Below the pieces are notes generated by a model. The model had not been told where the DNA came from. It ran no database searches and worked only from the letters and a program-made list of their open reading frames with translations. Positions 47,107 to 55,295 of a DNA stretch of 64,000 nucleotides are shown here, piece after piece. The stretch comes from G965207045 sp965207045 (lineage in GTDB: Bacteria > Pseudomonadota > Alphaproteobacteria > Rickettsiales > Anaplasmataceae). Made by a program: the position numbers and the translations under genes. Within the stretch, counting starts at the first letter, position 1, and every line of letters begins with the position of its first letter. The stretch lies in the NCBI GenBank assembly GCA_965207045.1, contig OZ242261.1, positions 620,001 to 684,000 of the forward strand. Direction: 5' to 3'.

Positions 47107-47464
47107 AGCTACTGAAATTAATACAAGCTTAGTTACTTCTTTATTTCTTGATTGATAATCAATAAAACCTCTAACAAAATCACTTTCCAGTCTACATAAT
47201 AAATTATTATAAAAAGTCCCGTGACACTTTCGAAGATTTTCTATACATTACCTATACCTTACAGGCAATAATTTTATATATTCATTGTTTGATATTTCTG
47301 AGCCTTGCATAATCATTCAACCCCATTGAACATTTATTGTCGCCATATTATCATAATTTTAAAAAACCTTCACTTAACATCAGACCTATTAAACCAAAAA
47401 CACCCAAAATTAAAGATTCCAATCTGGAGTTTGGGGCAACATATGATTTAATTAAATATTTACA

Positions 47465-48340
47465 TCAATTCATACACAAATTATAATTCGGTGAATCGAA
47501 GATTGCATTCAAAACCTGAGCCAATCTAGCTCCACCTTTAAACAATTGATCTTTTATAATTGGATCGCTCTCAAAGACGTAATCATAACCCATAACAACA
47601 TCCCTATGCACCTTATATGCTAAGCGTGATAACTTATTAGACTCTTTTATCCAATCAAAAATGCAATTTTTTTGCAACAAACTAACATCACGCTTATGAT
47701 TTTCCAAAAATAAAAAATTAGAATACTCTGTATATGAAAGCTTATGGTATTCCACCAAGTTCTCATCCCACACTTCGTGCAAATTAGTCTCTTTACCAAA
47801 CCAATCAACTTTTATTTTGTTACCACCAATATCACTATTGTTACCAAGGTGCAAAGGCTGATGAATATCCCCTACTAAATGAATCATCCAAACAATAGCA
47901 TTAAATTTTTCTTGCTTATTAGCTTTTGGGTTACTCAAAATTGAAAATGAATTTCTAATAATAGTAAAAGCATTCTCTCCTTCAGGTTTTGATATTTCAT
48001 AAAAATCACGCTCAATATCAAAATTAATAAAGTGCCAATCAACGGTATCACTCCATTGCACTTCTTTATCGTCACATTTAAAACTATTTATGTTATCACC
48101 TTGCATCTTACATTCTTGCCACTTAAAAGAACCTTTGCTTGACCTCATATCGTCTGGATTAGTTGAAACCTGAGCTAGAGTTCTACCTTCCAGAATTTTA
48201 CTTACTTCGCCCTTAGTCTTATCTGATAAGTATCTATTAGCAATGTCAGCAATTATTCTGTGACCATTTGGTCCCCATGCAAAAGAACTTGTAGAAAAAA
48301 CACATACATAGATAATAGTAATTAATAATAACTTAATCAT
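47465..48340 (-). CDS. Secreted S1/P1-type nuclease
   Basis: This 291-residue protein belongs to the zinc-dependent S1/P1 nuclease family, which cuts single-stranded DNA and RNA and removes 3'-phosphates. The signal peptide should be cleaved at FA/WGPNGH, leaving Trp as the mature N-terminus, which ligates zinc in this family. Further ligand motifs are VDWHFINFD, GDIHQPLHLGNN and NLHEVWDENL. All the trinuclear-zinc residues I can recognise are kept. Export suggests nucleotide scavenging or action on host nucleic acids; this is inference. Confidence 0.93.
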   Translation of the reverse strand: MIKLLLITIIYVCVFSTSSFAWGPNGHRIIADIANRYLSDKTKGEVSKILEGRTLAQVSTNPDDMRSSKGSFKWQECKMQGDNINSFKCDDKEVQWSDTVDWHFINFDIERDFYEISKPEGENAFTIIRNSFSILSNPKANKQEKFNAIVWMIHLVGDIHQPLHLGNNSDIGGNKIKVDWFGKETNLHEVWDENLVEYHKLSYTEYSNFLFLENHKRDVSLLQKNCIFDWIKESNKLSRLAYKVHRDVVMGYDYVFESDPIIKDQLFKGGARLAQVLNAIFDSPNYNLCMN

Positions 48341-49225
48341 ATTTCAATTCTTCTCAAATAGTAGCATCCCTCTACTACCATACACATGGTGATAAATCAA
48401 AATTATAAAATTTCGTTGAATTAATACAAATATTTTTCAGAAGAAAACAGTTAAATTTTTACCCATAAAAAGGGAATATATACTTTAAAAATTTAAAAAA
48501 TATCTAAGGTAGTAGGCACAAATTTATGTACGTGCACTTTACAATGTAAAGTTGACTATGTATTAATTATACCTTCGATTATTATAATCTGATTTTTTTA
48601 AAAAACACCATATTGTCTAATAATAATGTATCGCGAATTTTATAAAAAGAGACATGTCAGTTCATGAAAAAACACTCTTTAAACAGCTGCTAAAGTTTCA
48701 CACTCATAGAGAAATTGTATTTATATCAGAACAAATATTTGATAAAATAGCAACAGTGTTCTGCTATCGTGATTAGCTAAAGTATTTTTTATGCAATATA
48801 TTGATTAAAGGTTTGAAAGGAAATCACAAAATTCCAGAGAATATGGATCCAAGAAATCTTAATCAAAGAGATATACTCGACTTAATTATCAATGAAGGTC
48901 AGATCAGATGATAATAGATACTTTTTTAAACAAGTTAAAAAAACAAGCAGAAGTTACAAGTAAGCTGTACTGTACTATAGTTGGAAAGTTATTATGGAAG
49001 CAGAGTACCAGTATAACCTCCCAAAAACATAGAAACAAATCATATTCCAAAAGGTAGCAATAAGCCTAGACAAGATTCATGAGGAGATACATAAGATAAA
49101 AACAAGGCACAAAAAATCTGGAAAAGCTCAGTAATATTAATTTTCAACCATCAAGATGTAACAAAATAAAAGAAGCAGCTAGTAAGACATTAAAAAAAGT
49201 AAACTTACAAATCACAAAAAAGATA
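48341..49225. other. 885-bp gap with eroded coding-like stretches
   Basis: No intact gene. Short plus-strand pieces look protein-like but are broken by stops: around 48659 (LFKQLLKFHTHREIVF), 48809-48911 (GNHKIPENMDPRNLNQRDIL), 48909-49052 and 49066-49132 (KIHEEIHKIKTRHKKSGK). They may be remains of one gene, origin unknown. A perfect 17-bp palindrome, ACTTTACA-A-TGTAAAGT, is at 48536-48552. Confidence 0.45.
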
Positions 49226-50701
49226 TCAATGTTTAAAATGCCTCATCCCAGTAAATATCATAGAAATATCGCCCTCATCTGCAGCTTTGATCACTTCCTT
49301 ATCACGTACTGAACCACCTGGTTGAATGATTGCATCAACACCAGATGCAGCAGCTAATTTCACACAATCATCAAATGGAAAAAACGCATCTGACGCAACT
49401 ACTGCACCTTGTAAATCATCACACTTATTAATTGCAATTCTCATACTATACACACGGCTCGTTTGCCCAGCACCAATCCCTAAAATAGCTTTTTCCCGAC
49501 AGATAACAATTGCGTTAGATTTTACATGCTTACATACCTTCCAAGCAAACAACAAATCACCCATGTTGCTTGGTTTTCTCTTGGTTACACATCTCATATC
49601 TTGGCTAATAAGGATTTTATCTTCATCCTGAACCAAAATTCCACCAAAAGCACTTTTAATATTGTATAAATTTTTGTCCACCAAATCTGCCAAGAGTATT
49701 CTAAGGTTAGGCTTTCTTGCAAAAATAGATCTAGCCTCTTCACTAACAAAAGGCGCTATAACGACTTCTGTAAAAACCTTTATTATTTCACTTGCTAATT
49801 CTTCAGTAATTTCATGATTAACAGCTACTATCCCACCAAAACTACTAATAGTGTCACAATTCAAAGCTCTCTGGTAGGCAATCACAATATTTGCATCAGT
49901 TGCAACCCCACAAGGATTATTATGTTTTATAATAGCTACAGTAGGGCTATCAAACTCTAATACTAAATTATATGCAGCCTCAGCATCCATAACATTATTG
50001 TAACTTAACTCCTTACCTTGTATCTGCTCCGGAAAAGCACTATTATCATTGCTATAAAAAGCTGCTTTTTGATGTGGATTTTCACCATAACGGAAGGTTT
50101 TTATTTTCTGCCCACCTACAAAAAAATTGTTAAATTTTTCAGATTTTGCAAACCATTGCTGAATAGCAGTATCATATTTTGCAGTAACAGCAAAAGCCTT
50201 AGTAGCTAATCTACGTCGGAAATCTAAACTTGTATCAGTACTCTTCAGTAATGAGTAATCATTAATATCTGTAATAACACATACATATCGGAAATTCTTA
50301 GCTGCAGCCCTTATCAAGGTCACTCCACCTATATCAATATTTTCTATTATAGTACTATCTGCTACATTAGCTTTACTTACTACTTCAAAAAACGGATACA
50401 AGTTAGTTACAATCAAATCAATCTGAGGATTATCAGCAAAACCATGCTCTCCTCTTATACCAAGAATTCCACCATGAATTTTCGGATGCAAAGTCTTAAC
50501 TCGCCCCCCCATTATTTCAGGTGACTTAGTATAATCAGAGACCTCAATAGCATTAATACCAGCGTTAACAATCACTTTATAGGTTTTACCAGTAGAGATT
50601 ATTTCTACACCGTTATTAGCTAAAAATTGTGCAAACTCAATAATACCACTTTTATCACACACCGAAATCAGAGCTCTTTTTATAGTTACACTCCCATTCA
50701 T
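49226..50701 (-). CDS. purH: AICAR transformylase/IMP cyclohydrolase
   Basis: PurH performs the last two steps of IMP synthesis. The 491-residue protein has the N-terminal cyclohydrolase domain (SVCDKSGIIEFAQFLANNGV, GGRVKTLHPKIHGGILG) and the C-terminal transformylase domain (LSYNNVMDAEAAYNLVLEFD, IKHNNPCG, ASDAFFPFDDCVKLAA). Length is slightly under E. coli (529). The start overlaps the fliQ stop by 4 bp, so a purine enzyme is translationally coupled to a flagellar export gene. Confidence 0.97.
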   Translation of the reverse strand: MNGSVTIKRALISVCDKSGIIEFAQFLANNGVEIISTGKTYKVIVNAGINAIEVSDYTKSPEIMGGRVKTLHPKIHGGILGIRGEHGFADNPQIDLIVTNLYPFFEVVSKANVADSTIIENIDIGGVTLIRAAAKNFRYVCVITDINDYSLLKSTDTSLDFRRRLATKAFAVTAKYDTAIQQWFAKSEKFNNFFVGGQKIKTFRYGENPHQKAAFYSNDNSAFPEQIQGKELSYNNVMDAEAAYNLVLEFDSPTVAIIKHNNPCGVATDANIVIAYQRALNCDTISSFGGIVAVNHEITEELASEIIKVFTEVVIAPFVSEEARSIFARKPNLRILLADLVDKNLYNIKSAFGGILVQDEDKILISQDMRCVTKRKPSNMGDLLFAWKVCKHVKSNAIVICREKAILGIGAGQTSRVYSMRIAINKCDDLQGAVVASDAFFPFDDCVKLAAASGVDAIIQPGGSVRDKEVIKAADEGDISMIFTGMRHFKH

Positions 50702-50961
50702 ATTATTGAAATCATCTCTATTATTGCATCACTAAAATCCAACAAAGTCTTTCCTATCATAGGAATAAAAAAGAGTATAGCAATAAATATAACAAGAATT
50801 TTAGGTATAAATGTCAAAGTCATCTCTTGTATTTGAGTAAGGGCCTGAAACAATGATACAATCAGCCCAACAACCATTCCAGAAAGCATAATAGGAGCAG
50901 CAATCTTCAAAAGTACCCATATAGCTTCTTTTCCAATTTCAATGACTTCTACGCCTTGCAT
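50698..50961 (-). CDS. fliQ: Flagellar export apparatus protein FliQ
   Basis: The 87-residue protein has two hydrophobic helices and matches FliQ, an inner-membrane part of the flagellar type III export gate. Diagnostic stretches are the N-terminal GKEAIWVLLKIAAPIMLSGM and the central VSLFQALTQIQEMTLTFIPK. The length is normal (about 88). FliQ homologues also occur in injectisomes (SctS), but flgI in the same window points to a flagellar origin. It is sandwiched between gshB (13-bp overlap) and purH (4-bp overlap), with no flagellar neighbour. Confidence 0.93.
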   Translation of the reverse strand: MQGVEVIEIGKEAIWVLLKIAAPIMLSGMVVGLIVSLFQALTQIQEMTLTFIPKILVIFIAILFFIPMIGKTLLDFSDAIIEMISII

Positions 50962-51863
50962 TTACTTTCAAAACAGTCCCAACATTCCTTTTCTACAGCC
51001 CTATCATAAAGAGAGTTAAGCATATGTAATCCAGTTGGAGAAGTAACGTTAACTTCTATAACACATTCTCCAATAAGATCAATTCCAGCAAGCACAATTC
51101 CATTCTCTACTAACTTTTTACCTATCTCCATACATACCTGTTGCTCGCTTGCAGTGAGTGATGATTTTTTACACTTATTGCCTAACGACAAATTAGCCCT
51201 AAAATCACCCTCCTTTGGAATACGACTAAATACACCTAAAATCTCCCCATCTAAAATAGTAACTCGCTTATCACCATTTAAGATATCTGAATTAAACTTT
51301 TGTACCATAATCGGGCAATCATATATCTCCTGTATTATCGTAGAGACAACTCTAACATTACTGCTATCACCCTTCACATACGAAATATTTTTGCCACCAT
51401 AAGAATATAAAGGCTTTATAACAAGCTCTTTGTGTTCTGAATTAAATTTCTCTATCAAATTCAAATCCTCAGTAACTAAAGTTGGAAGAGAAGGGTCAAA
51501 ACACAATTTCTCTGGACAATTTCTTATACCTCTTGGGTTATTTATAACCACTGCTCTCTTACATTTCTCTAACATATAAGTAGCAGTAATATAACGCATA
51601 TCAAATGGGGGATTTTGCCTCATTAGTACAATATCCAAACTATCAAGTCGCATTACTTCTTCATCACCAAACACAAACTCATTTTCAGCCACTGTTAATT
51701 CTCTAACTAAAGCATGAGGTGCATCACAATCTAAAAACAATTTCTGTGTAACATAATGAAAAAGCTTATACCCCCTATTCTGTGCTTCCCTCATTAATAA
51801 AACAGTATTATCTGAACTAAAATTAATTTCACTATCAATTTGCATTCCTACTTTTAATGTCAT
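50949..51863 (-). CDS. gshB: Glutathione synthetase
   Basis: GshB joins gamma-glutamylcysteine and glycine. This ATP-grasp protein starts MTLKVGMQIDSEINFSSD; I chose the ATG at 51863 because it forms an ATGA overlap with the upstream BON lipoprotein stop, in place of a longer in-frame start at 51878. It is 304 aa. Family motifs are DIVLMRQNPPFDMRYITATY, VINNPRGIRNCPEKL, VIKPLYSYGGKNI and the C-terminal GIDLIGECVIEVNVTSPTGL. The end overlaps fliQ by 13 bp. Confidence 0.96.
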   Translation of the reverse strand: MTLKVGMQIDSEINFSSDNTVLLMREAQNRGYKLFHYVTQKLFLDCDAPHALVRELTVAENEFVFGDEEVMRLDSLDIVLMRQNPPFDMRYITATYMLEKCKRAVVINNPRGIRNCPEKLCFDPSLPTLVTEDLNLIEKFNSEHKELVIKPLYSYGGKNISYVKGDSSNVRVVSTIIQEIYDCPIMVQKFNSDILNGDKRVTILDGEILGVFSRIPKEGDFRANLSLGNKCKKSSLTASEQQVCMEIGKKLVENGIVLAGIDLIGECVIEVNVTSPTGLHMLNSLYDRAVEKECWDCFESKCKA

Positions 51864-52435
51864 AACTTTCTCAACCAACTATATTTCAATCTAACGTGAC
51901 TAACGACTTTCTCGACACCATTTACAGTGCTAGCAATCTTTATAACTTTATTCAACTCTTTATCATCTTGAGCAATACCAAAAAGATAAACTATATTATC
52001 AACAGTCACAACAGTATAATTAATAAATTTTATACCATTTGTAAAAATCATCTTACTTTTTATCTGAGCAGTGATCAACGATGACCTAATCATAGACTCA
52101 CTTTCATCGTTCACTATTATTTCATCTATAACCTCTCGTACTCCATTGACCATCCAGGTTAATCTGATAACTTCTAAACGCGCATTATCATTTTCAACTA
52201 TACCGGTTAATAAAACCCTACCTTCATCAACCCGAGATTTAATATCGAAAAATCTACTTTGTTCAATTAAAACTGCATTCAGTCTTGCCCATATAGTAAC
52301 ATCGTCTACAGAACTTCCAAGAGACTTTTCTTGTGTAACACCAATAATCACTGCTCCCCCAACAGCTCCAATTAAAATTGGTCCACACCCTTGCAAAACC
52401 AATAATATAATAATTATCTGATAAATATGCCTCAT
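51860..52435 (-). CDS. BON-domain lipoprotein (DolP/OsmY-like)
   Basis: This 191-residue protein begins MRHIYQIIIILLVLQGC, a lipoprotein signal with lipobox LQGC (Cys17). I chose the ATG at 52435; the longer frame would need a TTG. Two BON domains follow, each about 65-70 residues (ARLNAVLIEQSRFFDIKSRV with RVLLTGIVEN; and IKSKMIFTNGIKFINYTVV with YLFGIAQDDKE). BON lipoproteins such as DolP sit in the outer membrane and support envelope integrity. It is first in an operon with gshB, fliQ and purH. Confidence 0.92.
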   Translation of the reverse strand: MRHIYQIIIILLVLQGCGPILIGAVGGAVIIGVTQEKSLGSSVDDVTIWARLNAVLIEQSRFFDIKSRVDEGRVLLTGIVENDNARLEVIRLTWMVNGVREVIDEIIVNDESESMIRSSLITAQIKSKMIFTNGIKFINYTVVTVDNIVYLFGIAQDDKELNKVIKIASTVNGVEKVVSHVRLKYSWLRKL

Positions 52436-52534
52436 AATGCAGACCCTAATTTGTAACAATTAATAAAATAAACGACAAACAGCATGATTGAAAACTCAAC
52501 AAATAAAAAAAAATATTACAAGACAATATACAAA

Positions 52535-52558
52535 AATAAAAAAAGCACTTTTTTTATT
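52535..52558. repeat. AT-rich perfect inverted repeat
   Basis: AATAAAAAAAG and CTTTTTTTATT are exact complements separated by CA. The site lies between divergently read genes (BON lipoprotein and phosphohexomutase), so it is not at a gene end. It could form a cruciform or a transcript hairpin. Significance is unclear. Confidence 0.4.
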
Positions 52559-52628
52559 ATTACATAAATCTCTAGCTTCTATTCAACTATGCATTTTGTT
52601 ATAAAGTAGTACATATAAAATAAAATTT

Positions 52629-53957
52629 ATGTATCAATTTTCATCAGATATTTACGATATCAGAGGTACTACTAATAATCAAATCAGTAATCATTATGCT
52701 GAAAATATTGGGCAAAAGTTCACTCAATATATAAAAGCAAAAAAGATCATTGTAGGCTATGATAACCGCTTTAGTTCACCAGAACTAGCACAAAGTCTTG
52801 TGAAGAAAATAAATTGTAACATAATTATGCTTGGCTTATGTACAACTCCTATGCTTTATTTTGCTGCAAAAAAATTAAATATGGACGGTGGTATAATGAT
52901 CACAGGATCTCACAATCCAATAAACCAAAATGGATTCAAATTATTACATGGTGATTTAATGCTTTATGGATCAGGAATAGCAAATATGATCTCTCACAAA
53001 ATTACGAAACATAATAATAGTAATCACAAGATAATATTCAAAGATATCACAGAAGAATACATTGAAGATATACTCATAAATCATAAACCGAGTAAAAAAT
53101 TAAGAATATTATGGGATACTGGTAATTGCACAACTAGTTGCATCATACATAAACTTGTAAAAAAGATGCCACAACATGAACACATATTAATCAATGATTT
53201 AATCTTACAACAAGCAACAACAGATCCAACAAAAGAAGAGAACTTAGAAAAAACAGTAAGCAGCACAAAAAAACACCATTGTGATGTTGGTTTTGCATTT
53301 GATAGCGATGGAGATAGAATCGGGATAATTGATAATAGAGGAAATATATTATCTAACAATCAAATTTTTATGCTTTTCATTCAGAATCATCCTAATATAA
53401 GAAATAATATAGTAATCAAAGATGTAAAAATAAGTGACAAAATAAACAAAATTGTAAAAGATATGGGTGGAAGATGTATACTTTCTCGCACTGGACACTC
53501 ATTTATAAGACATATGATGAAAGAAAAAAATGCAGTCCTTGCTGGCGAGGGAAGCCAGCATATATATTTTGCCGACAAAAAATATGATGATGCACTTTAT
53601 GCTGCAATTATGTTTATAAACATATTATCACAAAATAGTTGGGATGATATTCTCAGTAGATTACCACAAATAAACAGTAGCCCTGAAATAAGAATACCAA
53701 TAAAAAATAAACTACATATAATCAATCTTTTGAGAAAAAAATTACAGCAGAATAATATTATATATGATGATATTGACGGTATTAGAGTAAGCAACAACAA
53801 AGGTTGGTGGTTAGTACGAGCATCTAATACTGAAGAAGCTTTAGTCATATGTTATGAAGGTAACACAAAAAAACATCTTCAGGAAATTCGAGAAAATTTA
53901 CGTAATATATTAAATGAAATTGATTTAAACATTTCTCTCAATTTTCTACATAAATAG
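52629..53957 (+). CDS. manB: Phosphomannomutase/phosphoglucomutase
   Basis: This alpha-D-phosphohexomutase interconverts hexose 6- and 1-phosphates. The 442 residues show the N-terminal YDIRGTTNNQI, the phosphoserine loop MITGSHNPINQNGFK, the metal-binding DSDGDRIGIIDN and the sugar-binding GEGSQH loop (GEGS replaces the usual GEMSGH/GEESGH). The C-terminal phosphate-binding loop reads RASNTEEAL. The natural sugar substrate cannot be told from sequence; PMM/PGM type is likeliest. The gene is convergent with the next, 7 bp apart. Confidence 0.92.
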   Translation: MYQFSSDIYDIRGTTNNQISNHYAENIGQKFTQYIKAKKIIVGYDNRFSSPELAQSLVKKINCNIIMLGLCTTPMLYFAAKKLNMDGGIMITGSHNPINQNGFKLLHGDLMLYGSGIANMISHKITKHNNSNHKIIFKDITEEYIEDILINHKPSKKLRILWDTGNCTTSCIIHKLVKKMPQHEHILINDLILQQATTDPTKEENLEKTVSSTKKHHCDVGFAFDSDGDRIGIIDNRGNILSNNQIFMLFIQNHPNIRNNIVIKDVKISDKINKIVKDMGGRCILSRTGHSFIRHMMKEKNAVLAGEGSQHIYFADKKYDDALYAAIMFINILSQNSWDDILSRLPQINSSPEIRIPIKNKLHIINLLRKKLQQNNIIYDDIDGIRVSNNKGWWLVRASNTEEALVICYEGNTKKHLQEIRENLRNILNEIDLNISLNFLHK

Positions 53958-53964
53958 ATTTTTC

Positions 53965-54792
53965 CTAATAACTGTTTGCACGAGAGCAATCATTATTACC
54001 CTCACGTCGTACATTTTCACGATCAGTAAATTTCTGATCTTTATCTTTTTCTATTCCTTGGCTTACTTGTCCCCGTAAAGAATCAATTACAGGTTCTAGC
54101 TCACTTTTTAATTCACCTTTAGCCGTAACCCTTAATTCCGATGACTCTCCCTCTAATGAACAGAGACGATTTTGTAAAAGCTGCATATTATTACTCAAAC
54201 TCTTATTTTCTTTCCTTAACATACCTATTATTTCATACGCTTCTGTAAGCTCTTTTTCATAATACATTTCTTGTTCACTCTCTGCCATTTCTCCACAAAT
54301 CTCCTCCTCTTCTAATTCCTTTTTTAATCTATCACATTCTGTGCTTAAAACCTCATTCTTTTGTGTTAAAATCTCAACTTCATGTTCCAATTCCCGACAT
54401 TTACTACCTAATTCTTCCTCTGCTGCCATAGACCAAAATAGACTTTCTTCTAGCTCTCCAACTTGTTTTATAGAATCCCTACTTTCTGATTGTAGCACAT
54501 ATAACTTTTTCTGTAAGAAACTGTTTTCGTTAGTCATTTTATCATTTTTCATCTTTGAGTTTTTGCGTTCTTCTTGTAAAGCATTGACAAGAAAACCTTC
54601 TTCTTGGCTCTTCAATTCTAATTCAACCAACTTTTCTTTCAGTTTTTCATTTTCCATCATCAATTTATGCCACTCCTCTTCTTGAGAAAGACTAATAAAA
54701 TCACCTTGCTTTTCACTTTTGAGATCATAATTAGAAGCATCATCTGCAATTTCAATTCCATTCTTAATATTGCTGTCTTTTCTTCCTTCCAT
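53965..54792 (-). CDS. Coiled-coil hypothetical protein
   Basis: This 275-residue protein is almost entirely Glu/Lys/Leu-rich with heptad-like spacing (KLKEKLVELELKSQEEGFLV, CDRLKKELEEEEICGEMA, LLQNRLCSLEGESSELRV), predicted as a long coiled coil. There is no signal peptide or membrane helix. The C-terminus becomes charged and ends NCSRANSY-like (REGNNDCSRANSY). It ends 7 bp from the convergent phosphohexomutase. The family is unrecognised; a structural or secreted role is possible. Confidence 0.65.
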   Translation of the reverse strand: MEGRKDSNIKNGIEIADDASNYDLKSEKQGDFISLSQEEEWHKLMMENEKLKEKLVELELKSQEEGFLVNALQEERKNSKMKNDKMTNENSFLQKKLYVLQSESRDSIKQVGELEESLFWSMAAEEELGSKCRELEHEVEILTQKNEVLSTECDRLKKELEEEEICGEMAESEQEMYYEKELTEAYEIIGMLRKENKSLSNNMQLLQNRLCSLEGESSELRVTAKGELKSELEPVIDSLRGQVSQGIEKDKDQKFTDRENVRREGNNDCSRANSY

Positions 54793-55295
54793 AGAAATTT
54801 ATTTAATAAAATATATAGAATAAGTAATATAAGTAAAAAAAATAATAATTAATTCACAAATTTATACGGGAAGTAACAGTGTACTATTATTTTAGGAAAT
54901 ATGCATTTAACCACTTTTTTTTAAATGTTAGAATTTATAAAAGTAAAAAGTAGCATATTACAAATCCCTTTGATGAAGACCAGAATAAAGCCTTAATTCT
55001 TTTTTACCATGCATAGTAATCTCTCTATAAACTATAGCGAATTCTACAGGTTAGTAAATCCAGAGTAAACTAACTTGTAATCCAAATGCTAAAAACACTA
55101 CTACTAAATTCCCTCTGTTGTTTTACAACAGATCCATCACTTTTATAATCAACATTTCTAGAACAAAAAAGAATAATGAAGCACCATGTTATCCCTCTGA
55201 CAGTGATAGGGGAATCGTATTATATAATTGTCAGAATAATACCAACACTTTTATGTTGATTAGTAATCATTATTACTCCCTTATTCATAATTTAG
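54793..55295. other. 503-bp intergenic region, no intact gene
   Basis: No supported gene. A short plus-strand phrase near 54962 (NPFDEDQNKALILFYHA, then stop) looks coding-like and may be a relic. A weak plus-strand frame at 55118-55318 starts at a non-ATG codon and shows no protein-like features. Confidence 0.5.

Larger units (their letters stand above)
46588..47316 (-). pseudogene. Decayed gene with internal duplicated domain
   Basis: From an ATG at 47316 the minus strand reads through one continuous frame to 46588, interrupted only by two in-frame stops: TAA after LLPVRYR, and TGA before SLAYLSDSKFSEF. The product contains a duplicated block of about 110 residues, including SDSKFSEFRTIQDLCLNLS twice. 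Aligning the two halves shows the TAA where the other half has AGA, and the TGA where it has ATT, so both are point mutations. I do not recognise the family; it is hydrophilic and predicted helical. Confidence 0.75.
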
